In this document: one piece after another, positions 15,759 to 24,058 of the stretch | Numbering within the stretch: the stretch's first letter is position 1 | How the letters are laid out: every line of letters starts with the position of its first letter | DNA from: Shewanella oncorhynchi | Lineage (GTDB): Bacteria > Pseudomonadota > Gammaproteobacteria > Enterobacterales > Shewanellaceae | Direction of reading: 5' to 3' | Length of the DNA stretch: 45,925 bases | Assembly (NCBI RefSeq): GCF_012584455.1 | Contig: NZ_JABAEB010000021.1 | Span: forward strand, 1-45,925 | Program-made: the position numbers and the translations under genes | The notes under the pieces: model-generated | The model's database searches: none | Seen by the model: only the letters and a program-made list of their open reading frames with translations | Told to the model about the DNA's origin: nothing

Positions 15759-16109
15759 TTAGAACTTCAGGCCAGCTTCACGAGCTGCATCTGCTAAAGC
15801 AGCTACACGACCGTGATACTTGAAACCAGAACGATCGAACGCAACTGAAGTTACGCCTTTTTCGATCGCGCGCTCAGCAACAAATTTACCTACTGCTTTC
15901 GCTGCGTCTACGTTACCGGTACTCTTCAGTAGCTCTTTAACCGCTTTTTCTACGGTTGAAGCAGCTGCCAACACCTGAGCTTCAGGATTGATCACCTGAG
16001 CATAAATGTGACGCGGTGTACGATGTACAACCAGACGGTTCACGCCCAGCTCTTGGATCTTCTTACGAGCGCGAGTAGCGCGACGTAAGCGAGATGTTTT
16101 CTTATCCAT
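15759..16109 (-). CDS. rplR: 50S ribosomal protein L18
   Basis: A 116-residue protein starting [20 protein letters not shown], with the 5S-binding core [16 protein letters not shown] and the C-terminal [20 protein letters not shown] motif (E. coli 117 residues). With L5 and L25 it anchors 5S rRNA in the 50S subunit. It lies between rplF (10-base gap) and rpsE. Confidence 0.99.
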
Positions 16110-16119
16110 ATCGCGTTAC

Positions 16120-16653
16120 CTACTTCTTCTTAGCCTCTTTACGGCGTACTACTTCGTCGTCATAGCGAACACCTTTGCCTTTGTATGGCTCTGGTGGACG
16201 GTATCCGCGAATCTCAGCAGCGACTTGGCCAATTAACTGTTTATCAACGCCACGTAGGACGATGTCAGTTTGGCTAGGGCACTCTGCAGTAACGCCTGCG
16301 GGCAGTTTGTGTACTAACGGATGAGAGAAACCTAAAGTAAGGTCGATATCAGCACCGACGAGTTTCGCACGGTAACCAACACCAACTAACTTTAACTTAC
16401 GCTCAAAACCTTGAGATACACCAACAACCATGTTGTTTACTAATGCACGAGTTGTACCAGCCTGTGCCCAAGCGTTAACAACGCCTTCAACAGGGAGGAA
16501 CTTAACTACGCCGGCTTCAATAACAACATTGACCGCATTGTTGATCACTCGAGTCAGACTACCTTTTCCGCCTTTGACGGTAAGGGTCTGTTCGTTCAAG
16601 GTCACCTCTACGCCAGCTGGAATAGATACTGGTGCTTTTGCTACACGAGACAT
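16120..16653 (-). CDS. rplF: 50S ribosomal protein L6
   Basis: A 177-residue protein, as in E. coli, made of two similar domains. It has the signature RPPEPYKGKGVRY near the C terminus and a lysine-rich tail. It binds 23S rRNA near the sarcin-ricin loop and factor-binding site. AAGGAG precedes the ATG. It is 10 bases downstream of rpsH. Confidence 0.99.
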   Translation of the reverse strand: MSRVAKAPVSIPAGVEVTLNEQTLTVKGGKGSLTRVINNAVNVVIEAGVVKFLPVEGVVNAWAQAGTTRALVNNMVVGVSQGFERKLKLVGVGYRAKLVGADIDLTLGFSHPLVHKLPAGVTAECPSQTDIVLRGVDKQLIGQVAAEIRGYRPPEPYKGKGVRYDDEVVRRKEAKKK

Positions 16654-16663
16654 TCCTAGCTCC

Positions 16664-17056
16664 TTAAGCTACGTAGCAGATAACCTCGCCACCCATGCCT
16701 GCAAGGCGGGCGGCACGATCAGTCATCAAGCCTTTAGAAGTGGACACAATTGCGACACCCAGACCGCCCATCACCTTTGGAAGTTCGTTTTTACCTTTGT
16801 AAATACGAAGACCAGGGCGACTTACACGCTGGATAGTCTCAACGACTGGTTGGCCTTGGAAATACTTTAAAGTAACTTCCAGTTCAGGCTTGGCTTCATC
16901 TGCTACGGCGTAATCAGCAATATAACCTTCATCTTTAAGTAGTTTCGCAATTGCGACTTTCAACTTAGCTGAAGGCATCTTCACTGATACGTGGTTAGCA
17001 GCTTGGCCGTTACGAATACGGGTTAACATATCCGCAATAGGATCTTGCATGCTCAT
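16664..17056 (-). CDS. rpsH: 30S ribosomal protein S8
   Basis: A 130-residue protein, as in E. coli, starting [20 protein letters not shown] and ending in the conserved segment [19 protein letters not shown]...[10 protein letters not shown]8 binds 16S rRNA helix 21. In E. coli it represses its own operon by binding mRNA at the rplX-rplE junction. That gap here is only 12 bases (17937-17948), and I did not identify the S8 target structure with confidence. Confidence 0.99.
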
Positions 17057-17080
17057 ATTAGCTTACTCCGTGACAAGTGC

Positions 17081-17386
17081 TTACCAGCTGGCCTTACGCA
17101 GGCCAGGAACTTCACCACGCATGGTTGCTTCACGTAATTTGATACGGCTTAAGCCGAATTTACGTAAGAAGCCATGAGGGCGACCAGTTTGATTACAACG
17201 ATTGCGTTGACGCGCAGCGCTGGAATCACGTGGTAGAGCTTGCAGCTTAAGAACCGCATCCCAACGATCTTCGTCAGAAGAAGCTGGACTTGCAATGATA
17301 GTCTTAAGAGCCGCACGCTTTTCAGCGTACTTGGCCACGAGCTGTGCACGTTTAGCTTCACGTGCTTTCATTGATGTTTTTGCCAT
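17081..17386 (-). CDS. rpsN: 30S ribosomal protein S14 (zinc-free form)
   Basis: A 101-residue protein starting [16 protein letters not shown] and ending in [20 protein letters not shown]. This is the long, zinc-independent S14 type: only one cysteine ([11 protein letters not shown]) lies where zinc forms have CXXC pairs. It binds the 3' domain of 16S rRNA in the 30S head. It lies between rplE and rpsH, as in enterics. Confidence 0.99.
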
Positions 17387-17396
17387 TACGCTACCC

Positions 17397-17936
17397 TTAT
17401 TTCTTGAATGGGAAGTTAAAAGCGTCTAACAAAGCACGACCTTCTTCATCATTCTTCGCAGTAGTAGTGATAACAATATCCATACCACGAATCTTATCGA
17501 TTTTATCGTAATCGATTTCTGGGAAGATGATCTGCTCACGCACGCCCATTGCGTAGTTACCACGGCCGTCAAACGCTTTAGCGCTTAAGCCACGGAAGTC
17601 ACGAATACGTGGGATTGCGATATCGACTAAACGCTCTAAGAATTCCCACATACGCTCACCGCGTAGGGTCACTTTACAGCCAATAGGGTAGCCTTCACGG
17701 ATTTTAAAACCAGCAACTGACTTACGAGCTACAGTCACAACTGGCTTTTGACCAGCGATTGCAGTCATATCACGGACAGCATGGTCCATGATTTTCTTGT
17801 CTGCAACAGCTTCGCCAACACCCATATTCAGGGTGATTTTCTCAATCCGAGGGACTTGCATGACACTGGTATAACCGAACTTTTTAGCAAGTTCAGCGAC
17901 AACAGTCTCTTGGTATTTATCATGCAGTTTCGCCAT
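17397..17936 (-). CDS. rplE: 50S ribosomal protein L5
   Basis: A 179-residue protein, as in E. coli. Family segments are [18 protein letters not shown] and [20 protein letters not shown], and the C-terminal stretch is [19 protein letters not shown]. It binds 5S rRNA and contacts P-site tRNA. GGAG precedes the ATG. In E. coli S8 represses translation starting at this gene. Confidence 0.99.
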
Positions 17937-17948
17937 CGTTTACTCCAA

Positions 17949-18263
17949 TTACTTAACGAGTTCACTGTTCGATTTGAAGAAACGAACTTTTTTGCCGTCT
18001 TCAAAGCGGAAACCAACGCGATCAGCTTTGCCAGTGGCAGAGTTGAAAATCGCTACATTTGATGCTTGTATCGGTGCTTCTTTCTCAACAATACCGCCAG
18101 CTACGCCCAATTGTGGGTTTGGCTTTTGGTGTTTTTTGACAAGATTGATGCCTTCAACAATCAATTTACCAGTAGGAAGGACTTGAGAAACTTTTGCACG
18201 TTTACCCTTGTCTTTACCTGCTAATACAATCACTTCGTCTTCACGACGTATTTTAGCTGCCAT
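17949..18263 (-). CDS. rplX: 50S ribosomal protein L24
   Basis: A 104-residue protein with an N-terminal KOW motif ([20 protein letters not shown]), as in L24, an early 50S assembly initiator near the tunnel exit. It lies 11 bases after rplN and 12 before rplE. AAGGAG precedes the ATG. Confidence 0.99.
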
Positions 18264-18274
18264 TTTGAAGCTCC

Positions 18275-18643
18275 TTACAGTACTTCTGGTGCCAGCGAGA
18301 CAATTTTCATAAATTGCTCATTACGCAATTCACGTGTCACTGGTCCAAAGATACGAGTACCAATCGGCTGCAGGTTGTTGTTCAAAAGAACAGCTGCATT
18401 CCGATCGAAGCGAATGACAGAACCGTCTGGACGACGTACGCCTTTCTTAGTACGGACTACCACCGCGTTATACACATCGCCTTTCTTCGCTTTAGCGCGA
18501 GGAATCGCTTCTTTAACAGAAACTTTGATGATGTCGCCGATACCGGCATAACGACGATGAGAGCCACCCAAGACCTTAATACACTGAACTCTGCGTGCGC
18601 CGCTGTTACAAGCAACGTCAAGAGTCGATTGCATTTGGATCAT
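18275..18643 (-). CDS. rplN: 50S ribosomal protein L14
   Basis: A 122-residue protein starting [20 protein letters not shown], the canonical L14 start (E. coli 123 residues). The ten codons upstream in the same frame are leader. L14 lies at the subunit interface next to L19. It is the first gene of the spc operon and is preceded by a terminator-like hairpin and its own promoter at 18737-18765. GGAG precedes the ATG. Confidence 0.98.
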
Positions 18644-18736
18644 TTTAAGTGCTCCGCTATCGTTACTACACAATTCCCACTATGGGACAATAAAAACACT
18701 CATTTTTGCTATTAATTTAGTCAAAAATGGCGCGCA

Positions 18737-18765
18737 AATATAACACCATAAAAGTGGAATGTATA
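18737..18765 (-). promoter_or_regulatory. spc operon promoter
   Basis: On the minus strand TATACA (-35, 18760-18765) and TATATT (-10, 18737-18742) are 17 bases apart, followed closely by the GC-rich discriminator GCGCGCC. It is about 95 bases before rplN and just downstream of the S10-operon hairpin. This is the position of the E. coli spc promoter. Confidence 0.55.
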
Positions 18766-18768
18766 GTA

Positions 18769-18804
18769 TTAAAAAACAAACGGCCCCACATTCTGGAGCC
18801 GTTT
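18769..18804 (-). terminator. Terminator-like hairpin between rpsQ and rplN
   Basis: AAACGGC (18778-18784) pairs with GCCGTTT (18798-18804), with two more G-C pairs inside after one mismatch. On the minus strand it is followed by GTTTTTTAATAC. It lies 20 bases past the rpsQ stop, at the end of the S10 operon. Readthrough is possible because the next promoter and operon follow directly. Confidence 0.75.
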
Positions 18805-18823
18805 ACCTAAATACCTAATTAGC

Positions 18824-19072
18824 TTAGGCCTTTGATACTACTTCAACCAGGGTCCAAGACTTAGTCTTAGACAAAGGACGACATTCGCGAATCGCTACTA
18901 AATCGCCTTCATTGCACTGATTCGTTTCGTCATGTGCATGGATCTTTGTCGTACGCTTAATGTATTTCCCATAAATTGGGTGTTTCACTTGGCGTTCGAT
19001 AGCAACAGTAATGGACTTGTCCATTTTGTTGCTAGTTACACGACCCTGCAAAGTACGGATTTTATCAGACAT
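18824..19072 (-). CDS. rpsQ: 30S ribosomal protein S17
   Basis: An 82-residue OB-fold protein (E. coli 84) with RTLQGRVTSNKMDKSITVA, then VKHPIYGKYIKRT and CRPLSKTKSWTLVEVV. It is an early 16S 5'-domain binder. It overlaps the rpmC stop by one base (TAATG), so it is coupled to it. It is the last gene of the S10 operon, before the hairpin at 18769-18804. Confidence 0.99.
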   Translation of the reverse strand: MSDKIRTLQGRVTSNKMDKSITVAIERQVKHPIYGKYIKRTTKIHAHDETNQCNEGDLVAIRECRPLSKTKSWTLVEVVSKA

Positions 19073-19263
19073 TATGCACCCGCCTTAGAAGTAATAATGG
19101 TCTTAACGCGCGCAATGTTACGGCGCACCAATTTCAGTTGATTAGTCTGAGTCAACTGACCAGTGGCGTGTTGCATACGCAGGTTGAACTGCTCACGCAG
19201 CAGACCAAGTAGTTCAGCGTTCAGTTCTTCAACGCTCTTTTCTCTCAGTTCGCTCGCTTTCAT
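19072..19263 (-). CDS. rpmC: 50S ribosomal protein L29
   Basis: A 63-residue two-helix protein, as in E. coli, with [20 protein letters not shown] followed by [11 protein letters not shown]. It lies at the tunnel exit beside L23 and takes part in the docking site for SRP and trigger factor. It overlaps rplP and rpsQ by one base each (TAATG junctions). Confidence 0.99.
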
Positions 19264-19673
19264 TACATCACCGTCTTAGTTACGAAGGTAGTCTTAATTG
19301 GAAGCTTGGCAGCAGCCAAAGCAAACGCTTCACGAGCGATCACTTCAGAAACACCATTCATCTCATAAAGAACCTTACCAGGTTGAATCTGACATACCCA
19401 GTATTCAACGTTACCTTTACCTTTACCCATACGCACTTCAAGAGGCTTAGAGGTAATCGGCTTGTCCGGGAAAACTCGAATCCAAATTTGTCCCTGACGC
19501 TTAATGTGACGTGTCATGGCACGACGTGCAGATTCGATCTGACGTGCAGTTAAACGGCCACGGCCGACTGCTTTCAGACCAAAAGTACCAAAGCTAACTT
19601 CGGTACCGTTCGCTAGACCGCGGTTGCGGCCTTTGAACATCTTGCGAAACTTCATACGTTTAGGTTGCAGCAT
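19263..19673 (-). CDS. rplP: 50S ribosomal protein L16
   Basis: A 136-residue protein, as in E. coli, starting [20 protein letters not shown] and containing [20 protein letters not shown]. It sits near the A site and is needed for late 50S assembly. It lies 11 bases after rpsC and shares one base with rpmC. Confidence 0.99.
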
Positions 19674-19684
19674 TGCCGGCTCTC

Positions 19685-20377
19685 CTATTTACCACGAGGC
19701 TTGCGCTTAGGTTGCTGCTGCTTCGGCTCTTCAATCTGTGGCAGCATTCCGTCTAGAACTTCACCTTTGAAGATCCAAACTTTAACGCCAATCACACCGT
19801 ATTGGGTGTGACTTTCAGATGTAGAATAGTCGATATCAGCACGCAAAGTATGTAAAGGTACACGACCTTCACGATACCACTCATCGCGCGCAATCTCAGC
19901 TCCGCCTAAACGGCCACTAACTTGTACTTTGATACCTTGAGCACCAATACGCATTGCGTTTTGAACTGCGCGCTTCATAGCACGACGGAACATTACGCGA
20001 CGCTCTAATTGCTGTGCAATTGAGTCAGCAACTAACTTGGCATCTAGCTCAGGTTTACGGATCTCAGCGATGTTAATTTGAGCAGGAGTGCCAGCAAGTT
20101 TTGACACTGCAGCACGCAATACTTCAACGTCTTCACCTTTCTTACCGATCACAACACCTGGACGGGCAGTGTGAATGGTAACGCGGATGCTTTTCGCTGG
20201 ACGCTCGATAACAATCTTAGATACTGAAGCAGCTTGTAATTTCTCTACAAGAAACTTACGCACTTCCCAGTCGCTGTTCAGGTTACTTGCGTAATCTGAT
20301 TTATCTGCGTACCAGGTAGAGATCCAAGGCTTGGTGATACCCAGACGGATACCATTAGGATGTACTTTCTGTCCCAT
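19685..20377 (-). CDS. rpsC: 30S ribosomal protein S3
   Basis: A 230-residue protein (E. coli 233), starting [20 protein letters not shown], with a KH domain ([20 protein letters not shown]) and a C-terminal domain ending in a lysine-rich tail. It forms part of the mRNA entry channel helicase with S4 and S5. AGGAG precedes the ATG, 9 bases after rplV. Confidence 0.99.
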
Positions 20378-20386
20378 TGCTCTCTC

Positions 20387-20719
20387 CTAGCGATCTGATA
20401 CAACCACAGTAATGTGGCTGGTACGCTTCATGATACGATCAGCGCGGCCTTTAGCACGTGGCATGATACGCTTCATAGTTGGGCCTTCATCTACGAAGAC
20501 GGCTCCGACTTTAAGCTCATCAATATCCGCGCCTTCGTTGTGTTCGGCGTTTGCGATAGCTGAGTCAAGTACTTTTTTAACCAGTACGGCGGCTTTCTTG
20601 GGGCTGAAAGTCAAAATTTCGAGGGCCTTAGCAACAGGCAATCCACGAATTTGATCAGCAACCAGACGGGCCTTCTGCGCAGACGTACGGGCAAAACGAT
20701 GTTTAGCTAAAACTTCCAT
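20387..20719 (-). CDS. rplV: 50S ribosomal protein L22
   Basis: A 110-residue protein, as in E. coli. The long beta hairpin that lines the exit tunnel is seen in VFVDEGPTMKRIMPRAKGRA. This is the region where macrolide-resistance deletions occur in other bacteria, and here it looks intact. GGGAGGA precedes the ATG. Confidence 0.99.
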   Translation of the reverse strand: MEVLAKHRFARTSAQKARLVADQIRGLPVAKALEILTFSPKKAAVLVKKVLDSAIANAEHNEGADIDELKVGAVFVDEGPTMKRIMPRAKGRADRIMKRTSHITVVVSDR

Positions 20720-20734
20720 CTTATTCCTCCCGTA

Positions 20735-21013
20735 TTAACGCTTCTTCGCTTTCTTATCTGCAGCATGGCCGCGATAAGTGCGAGTTGGTGAAAATTCACC
20801 AAGTTTGTGGCCGATCATTTCGTCAGTTACGAACACAGGAACGTGCTGACGACCATTATGGACAGCGATGGTCAAACCAATCATATTTGGAATGATCATA
20901 GAGCGACGTGACCAAGTCTTAATAGGCTTTTTGTCACCGGCTTCCATCGCTTTCTCTACCTTCTTCAGCAAGTGCAGGTCAATGAAGGGACCTTTCTTGA
21001 GAGAACGTGGCAT
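20735..21013 (-). CDS. rpsS: 30S ribosomal protein S19
   Basis: A 92-residue protein, as in E. coli, starting MPRSLKKGPFIDLHLLKKVE, with the conserved VPVFVTDEMIGHKLGEFSPT segment. It pairs with S13 in the 30S head. It lies between rplB and rplV, with 14- and 15-base gaps. Confidence 0.99.
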   Translation of the reverse strand: MPRSLKKGPFIDLHLLKKVEKAMEAGDKKPIKTWSRRSMIIPNMIGLTIAVHNGRQHVPVFVTDEMIGHKLGEFSPTRTYRGHAADKKAKKR

Positions 21014-21027
21014 GGCGAATCCTCTTA

Positions 21028-21852
21028 CTATTTATTACGACGACGTACGATGTACTTGTCAGTGCGCTTGTTACTACGAGTTTTATAACCCTTAGTTGGC
21101 ACACCCCATGGAGTCACTGGGTGACGACCACCAGAAGTACGGCCTTCACCACCACCGTGTGGATGGTCTACTGGGTTCATTGCAACACCACGCACTGTAG
21201 GACGTATGCCTCTCCAGCGCTTAGCACCTGCTTTACCTAACTGGCGTAGCATGTGTTCGGCATTACCAACTTCACCAAATGTCGCGCGGCAATCAACTGG
21301 CACTTTACGCATTTCGCCAGAGCGAAGACGTAGAGTGGCATATGCGCCATCACGAGCAACAACTTGTACATAAGCACCTGCAGAACGAGCGATCTGAGCA
21401 CCTTTACCAGGCTTCATTTCAACTGCGTGAACTACAGAACCTACTGGGATGTTGCGCAGTGGCATAGCGTTACCGGTTTTGATCTCGGCAGCAACACCAG
21501 ACTGGATCTTATCGCCAGCTTGCATGCCTTTGGCAGCAAGAATATAACGACGCTCACCATCCGCATACAATACTAACGCGATGTTAGCAGTACGGTTTGG
21601 ATCGTATTCCAGACGCTCAATCTTTGCAGGGATACCATCTTTATCGCGTTTGAAGTCGATTAGACGATAATGCTGCTTATGACCACCACCTACGTGACGG
21701 ACAGTGATACGGCCAGTATTGTTACGGCCACCACTTTTAGATTTTTTCGCCAACAAGCCAGCAAAAGGTTTACCCTTGTGCAGGTCAGTGTTCACCACTT
21801 TAACTACGTGGCGACGACCTGGAGAGGTTGGCTTACACTTAATAACTGCCAT
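21028..21852 (-). CDS. rplB: 50S ribosomal protein L2
   Basis: A 274-residue protein (E. coli 273), starting MAVIKCKPTSPGRRHVVKV, with the signature GVAMNPVDHPHGGGEGR near the peptidyl-transferase centre; the conserved histidine is present. The frame runs 17 codons further upstream, but GGAG before the ATG at 21852 supports this start. It is a primary 23S binder required for peptidyl transfer. Confidence 0.98.
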   Translation of the reverse strand: MAVIKCKPTSPGRRHVVKVVNTDLHKGKPFAGLLAKKSKSGGRNNTGRITVRHVGGGHKQHYRLIDFKRDKDGIPAKIERLEYDPNRTANIALVLYADGERRYILAAKGMQAGDKIQSGVAAEIKTGNAMPLRNIPVGSVVHAVEMKPGKGAQIARSAGAYVQVVARDGAYATLRLRSGEMRKVPVDCRATFGEVGNAEHMLRQLGKAGAKRWRGIRPTVRGVAMNPVDHPHGGGEGRTSGGRHPVTPWGVPTKGYKTRSNKRTDKYIVRRRNK

Positions 21853-21868
21853 GATAATTCTCCTTTGC

Positions 21869-22174
21869 TTACTCAGCGCCGCCGACGAAATCGATGTCAG
21901 CACCAGCAGCTAGAGTCACATAGGCTTTTTTCCAATCGCTACGACGACCAGTACGGCCACCAGTGCGTTTAGTTTTGCCTTTGCTCACTAAAGTGCGAAC
22001 TGAATCAACTTCAACTTCAAATAGCTTGGCAACAGCAGCTTTAATTTCAGCTTTAGTTGCATCGATAGCTACGCGGAAAACAACAGTGTTGTGCTTCTCA
22101 GCGTTCACAGTGCTCTTTTCAGAGATATGTGGAGCGAGAATAACTTTTAGCAAACGTTCTTCGCGGATCATCAT
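21869..22174 (-). CDS. rplW: 50S ribosomal protein L23
   Basis: A 101-residue protein starting MMIREERLLKVILAPHISEK (E. coli 100). It forms the docking site for trigger factor and SRP at the tunnel exit. Two ATG codons lie in tandem. The first (22174) is better spaced from GAGGAG and overlaps the rplD stop as ATGA; starting at the second would give exactly the E. coli N terminus. Confidence 0.98.
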   Translation of the reverse strand: MMIREERLLKVILAPHISEKSTVNAEKHNTVVFRVAIDATKAEIKAAVAKLFEVEVDSVRTLVSKGKTKRTGGRTGRRSDWKKAYVTLAAGADIDFVGGAE

Positions 22175-22776
22175 GCTAGCATCTCCTCGATTTGCTTCAC
22201 TGCGTCAGCAGTCACAAGCACAGTGTTGAAGGCGATCAGACTCACTGGGTCTAGACCCGCTACATCACGAACGTCAACCTTGTACAGGTTACGAGCTGCT
22301 AAGAATAAGTTCTCATCAACTTCTGCAGTCACAATCAGAACGTCTTCAAGGTTCATTGCTTTCAATTTAGCTTTCAGCTCTTTAGTTTTAGGAGCTTCAA
22401 CACCGAAAGATTCAACAATAACCAAACGCTCTTGACGTACCAATTCAGACAGAATGCTTCTCAGCGCGCCGCGGTACATCTTTTTGTTAACTTTTTGGCT
22501 GTGATCTTGGGTTTTAGCAGCGAATGTTACGCCACCGCCACGCCAGATTGGGCCTTTAACAGAACCAGCACGAGCACGGCCAGTTCCTTTTTGGCGCCAA
22601 GGCTTTTTGCCTGAGCCAGTTACTTCCGCACGAGTCTTTTGAGCACGAGTGCCCTGACGCGCGTTTGCAGCGTATGCTACAACTACCTGATGAACCAGTG
22701 CCTCGTTAAAGTCACGGCCGAAGGTAGTTTCGGAAACTTCAAGAGCGCTTTGCGCGTCTTTCAATACCAATTCCAT
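22171..22776 (-). CDS. rplD: 50S ribosomal protein L4
   Basis: A 201-residue protein, as in E. coli, starting MELVLKDAQSALEVSETTFG, with the tunnel-lining loop GTRAQKTRAEVTGSGKKPWRQKGTG split by conserved basic residues. Besides its 23S role, L4 in E. coli shuts down the S10 operon at both transcription and translation through the leader. A matching leader attenuator is seen at 23802-23853. Confidence 0.98.
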   Translation of the reverse strand: MELVLKDAQSALEVSETTFGRDFNEALVHQVVVAYAANARQGTRAQKTRAEVTGSGKKPWRQKGTGRARAGSVKGPIWRGGGVTFAAKTQDHSQKVNKKMYRGALRSILSELVRQERLVIVESFGVEAPKTKELKAKLKAMNLEDVLIVTAEVDENLFLAARNLYKVDVRDVAGLDPVSLIAFNTVLVTADAVKQIEEMLA

Positions 22777-22793
22777 TACTATCTCCTCAGACC

Positions 22794-23432
22794 TTAAGCT
22801 TTAACGGCAGGCTTGATAATCAAGTCGCCATTGGTAGCGCCAGGAACAGCGCCACGGACTAGTAGCAGGTTACGCTCAACATCTACACGAACAACAACTA
22901 GATTTTGAGTAGTAACACGCTCGGCACCCATATGGCCTGACATTTTTTTGCCTTTGAATACGCGACCAGGCGTTTGGTTCTGACCGATAGAACCATTCGA
23001 GCGGTGCGACAAAGAGTTACCGTGAGTCATATCTTGAGTACGGAAGTTCCAACGCTTAACGCCGCCTTGGAAGCCTTTACCTTTTGATTGACCAGTAACA
23101 TCAACTTTCGCTACGTCTGCGAAAATATCAACATTTAGCTCAGCACCAACTTCAATGCCCTCGCCTTCACCGTCTACCAAACGCATTTCCCACAAACCAC
23201 GACCGGCTTCAACGCCGCTCTTGGCAAAGTGACCTGCTTCTGGTTTAGTGATGCGATTGGCTTTTTTGGTGCCAGTTGTAACTTGAAGTGCACGGTAGCC
23301 GTCAGTTTCTAAAGTTTTCACTTGAGTAACACGGTTGCCTGCAACTTCAATTACAGTAACTGGTATTGAAACACCATCTTCAGTGAAGATGCGAGTCATA
23401 CCAACTTTACGACCAATAAGACCGATAGCCAT
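22794..23432 (-). CDS. rplC: 50S ribosomal protein L3
   Basis: A 212-residue protein (E. coli 209), starting MAIGLIGRKVGMTRIFTEDG. The central loop that reaches the peptidyl-transferase centre contains SHRSNGSIGQNQTPGRVFKG, including the glutamine methylated by PrmB in E. coli (GQNQTPG). It is one of two proteins that start 50S assembly. It lies 30 bases after rpsJ. Confidence 0.99.
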   Translation of the reverse strand: MAIGLIGRKVGMTRIFTEDGVSIPVTVIEVAGNRVTQVKTLETDGYRALQVTTGTKKANRITKPEAGHFAKSGVEAGRGLWEMRLVDGEGEGIEVGAELNVDIFADVAKVDVTGQSKGKGFQGGVKRWNFRTQDMTHGNSLSHRSNGSIGQNQTPGRVFKGKKMSGHMGAERVTTQNLVVVRVDVERNLLLVRGAVPGATNGDLIIKPAVKA

Positions 23433-23462
23433 CTCTCAAACCTCTTCTTACTAGGATCTCAA

Positions 23463-23774
23463 TTAACCCAAGCTAATCTGTACGTCGACACCAGCCGCAA
23501 GATCTAAACGCATTAACGCGTCAACAGTCTTTTCAGTTGGCTCTACGATGTCAACCAGGCGCTTGTGTGTACGTAATTCGTACTGGTCACGAGCATCTTT
23601 ATTAACGTGCGGAGAGATCAAAATGGTATAACGCTCTTTGCGAGTAGGTAGTGGAATTGGACCACGAACCTGCGCGCCTGTACGCTTAGCAGTTTCAACG
23701 ATTTCCGCTGTAGACTGATCAATTAAGCGATGATCAAATCCCTTTAAGCGGATACGGATTCTTTGGTTCTGCAT
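23463..23774 (-). CDS. rpsJ: 30S ribosomal protein S10 (NusE)
   Basis: A 103-residue protein, as in E. coli, starting MQNQRIRIRLKGFDHRLIDQ. It works in the 30S head. As NusE it also pairs with NusB in transcription antitermination and bridges to NusG (also in this window), coupling ribosome and polymerase. It is first in the S10 operon, with a leader of about 165 bases. Confidence 0.99.
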   Translation of the reverse strand: MQNQRIRIRLKGFDHRLIDQSTAEIVETAKRTGAQVRGPIPLPTRKERYTILISPHVNKDARDQYELRTHKRLVDIVEPTEKTVDALMRLDLAAGVDVQISLG

Positions 23775-23938
23775 TGACCAGAGCTCCTAAAATGGACATA
23801 TAAAAAATCACCCTCTAGCTTCTTCAATATAGAAAAGCAGAGCGAGATGATTTAACCGTTCGACTCCCAATCGGAGCCGCTATGATAATGATTAACTTCA
23901 GCGACTAATCATTTAATTCGTCAACCTAAGTCGACGAG
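23775..23938 (-). promoter_or_regulatory. S10 operon leader with L4-type attenuator hairpin
   Basis: The mRNA leader before rpsJ is about 165 bases. Near its 3' part a long hairpin has outer arms TGATTT (23848-23853) and AAATCA (23805-23810), with CTCT/AGAG and GC-rich pairs inside. On the minus strand it ends in a six-T run (23802-23807) about 30 bases before the start codon. A second small hairpin, GGCTCC/GGGAGTC, lies upstream. The position and U-run match the E. coli S10 leader, where L4 promotes NusA-dependent termination. The sequence differs from E. coli, so L4 control is inferred from layout. Confidence 0.6.
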
Positions 23939-23944
23939 GGGGCC

Positions 23945-23972
23945 ATTATACCTATCTAAATCCGGATATCAA
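23945..23972 (-). promoter_or_regulatory. S10 operon promoter
   Basis: On the minus strand TTGATA (-35, 23967-23972) and a consensus TATAAT (-10, 23945-23950) are 16 bases apart, followed by the GC-rich GGCCCCCTCG. The -10 lies about 170 bases before rpsJ and after the tufA terminator. Confidence 0.85.
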
Positions 23973-24058
23973 GCCCGCTGTGTAAATAGTCATCAAATAA
24001 CTATTTAACTTCAGAGTGGCGAGCATTTTACACAAATTTGTGAATAAAACCAGCCCTC

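Noticed and set aside
16430..16870. Plus-strand open frame of 146 codons across rplF and rpsH
   Set aside because: It crosses two certain ribosomal genes on the other strand; the product shows no recognisable features.
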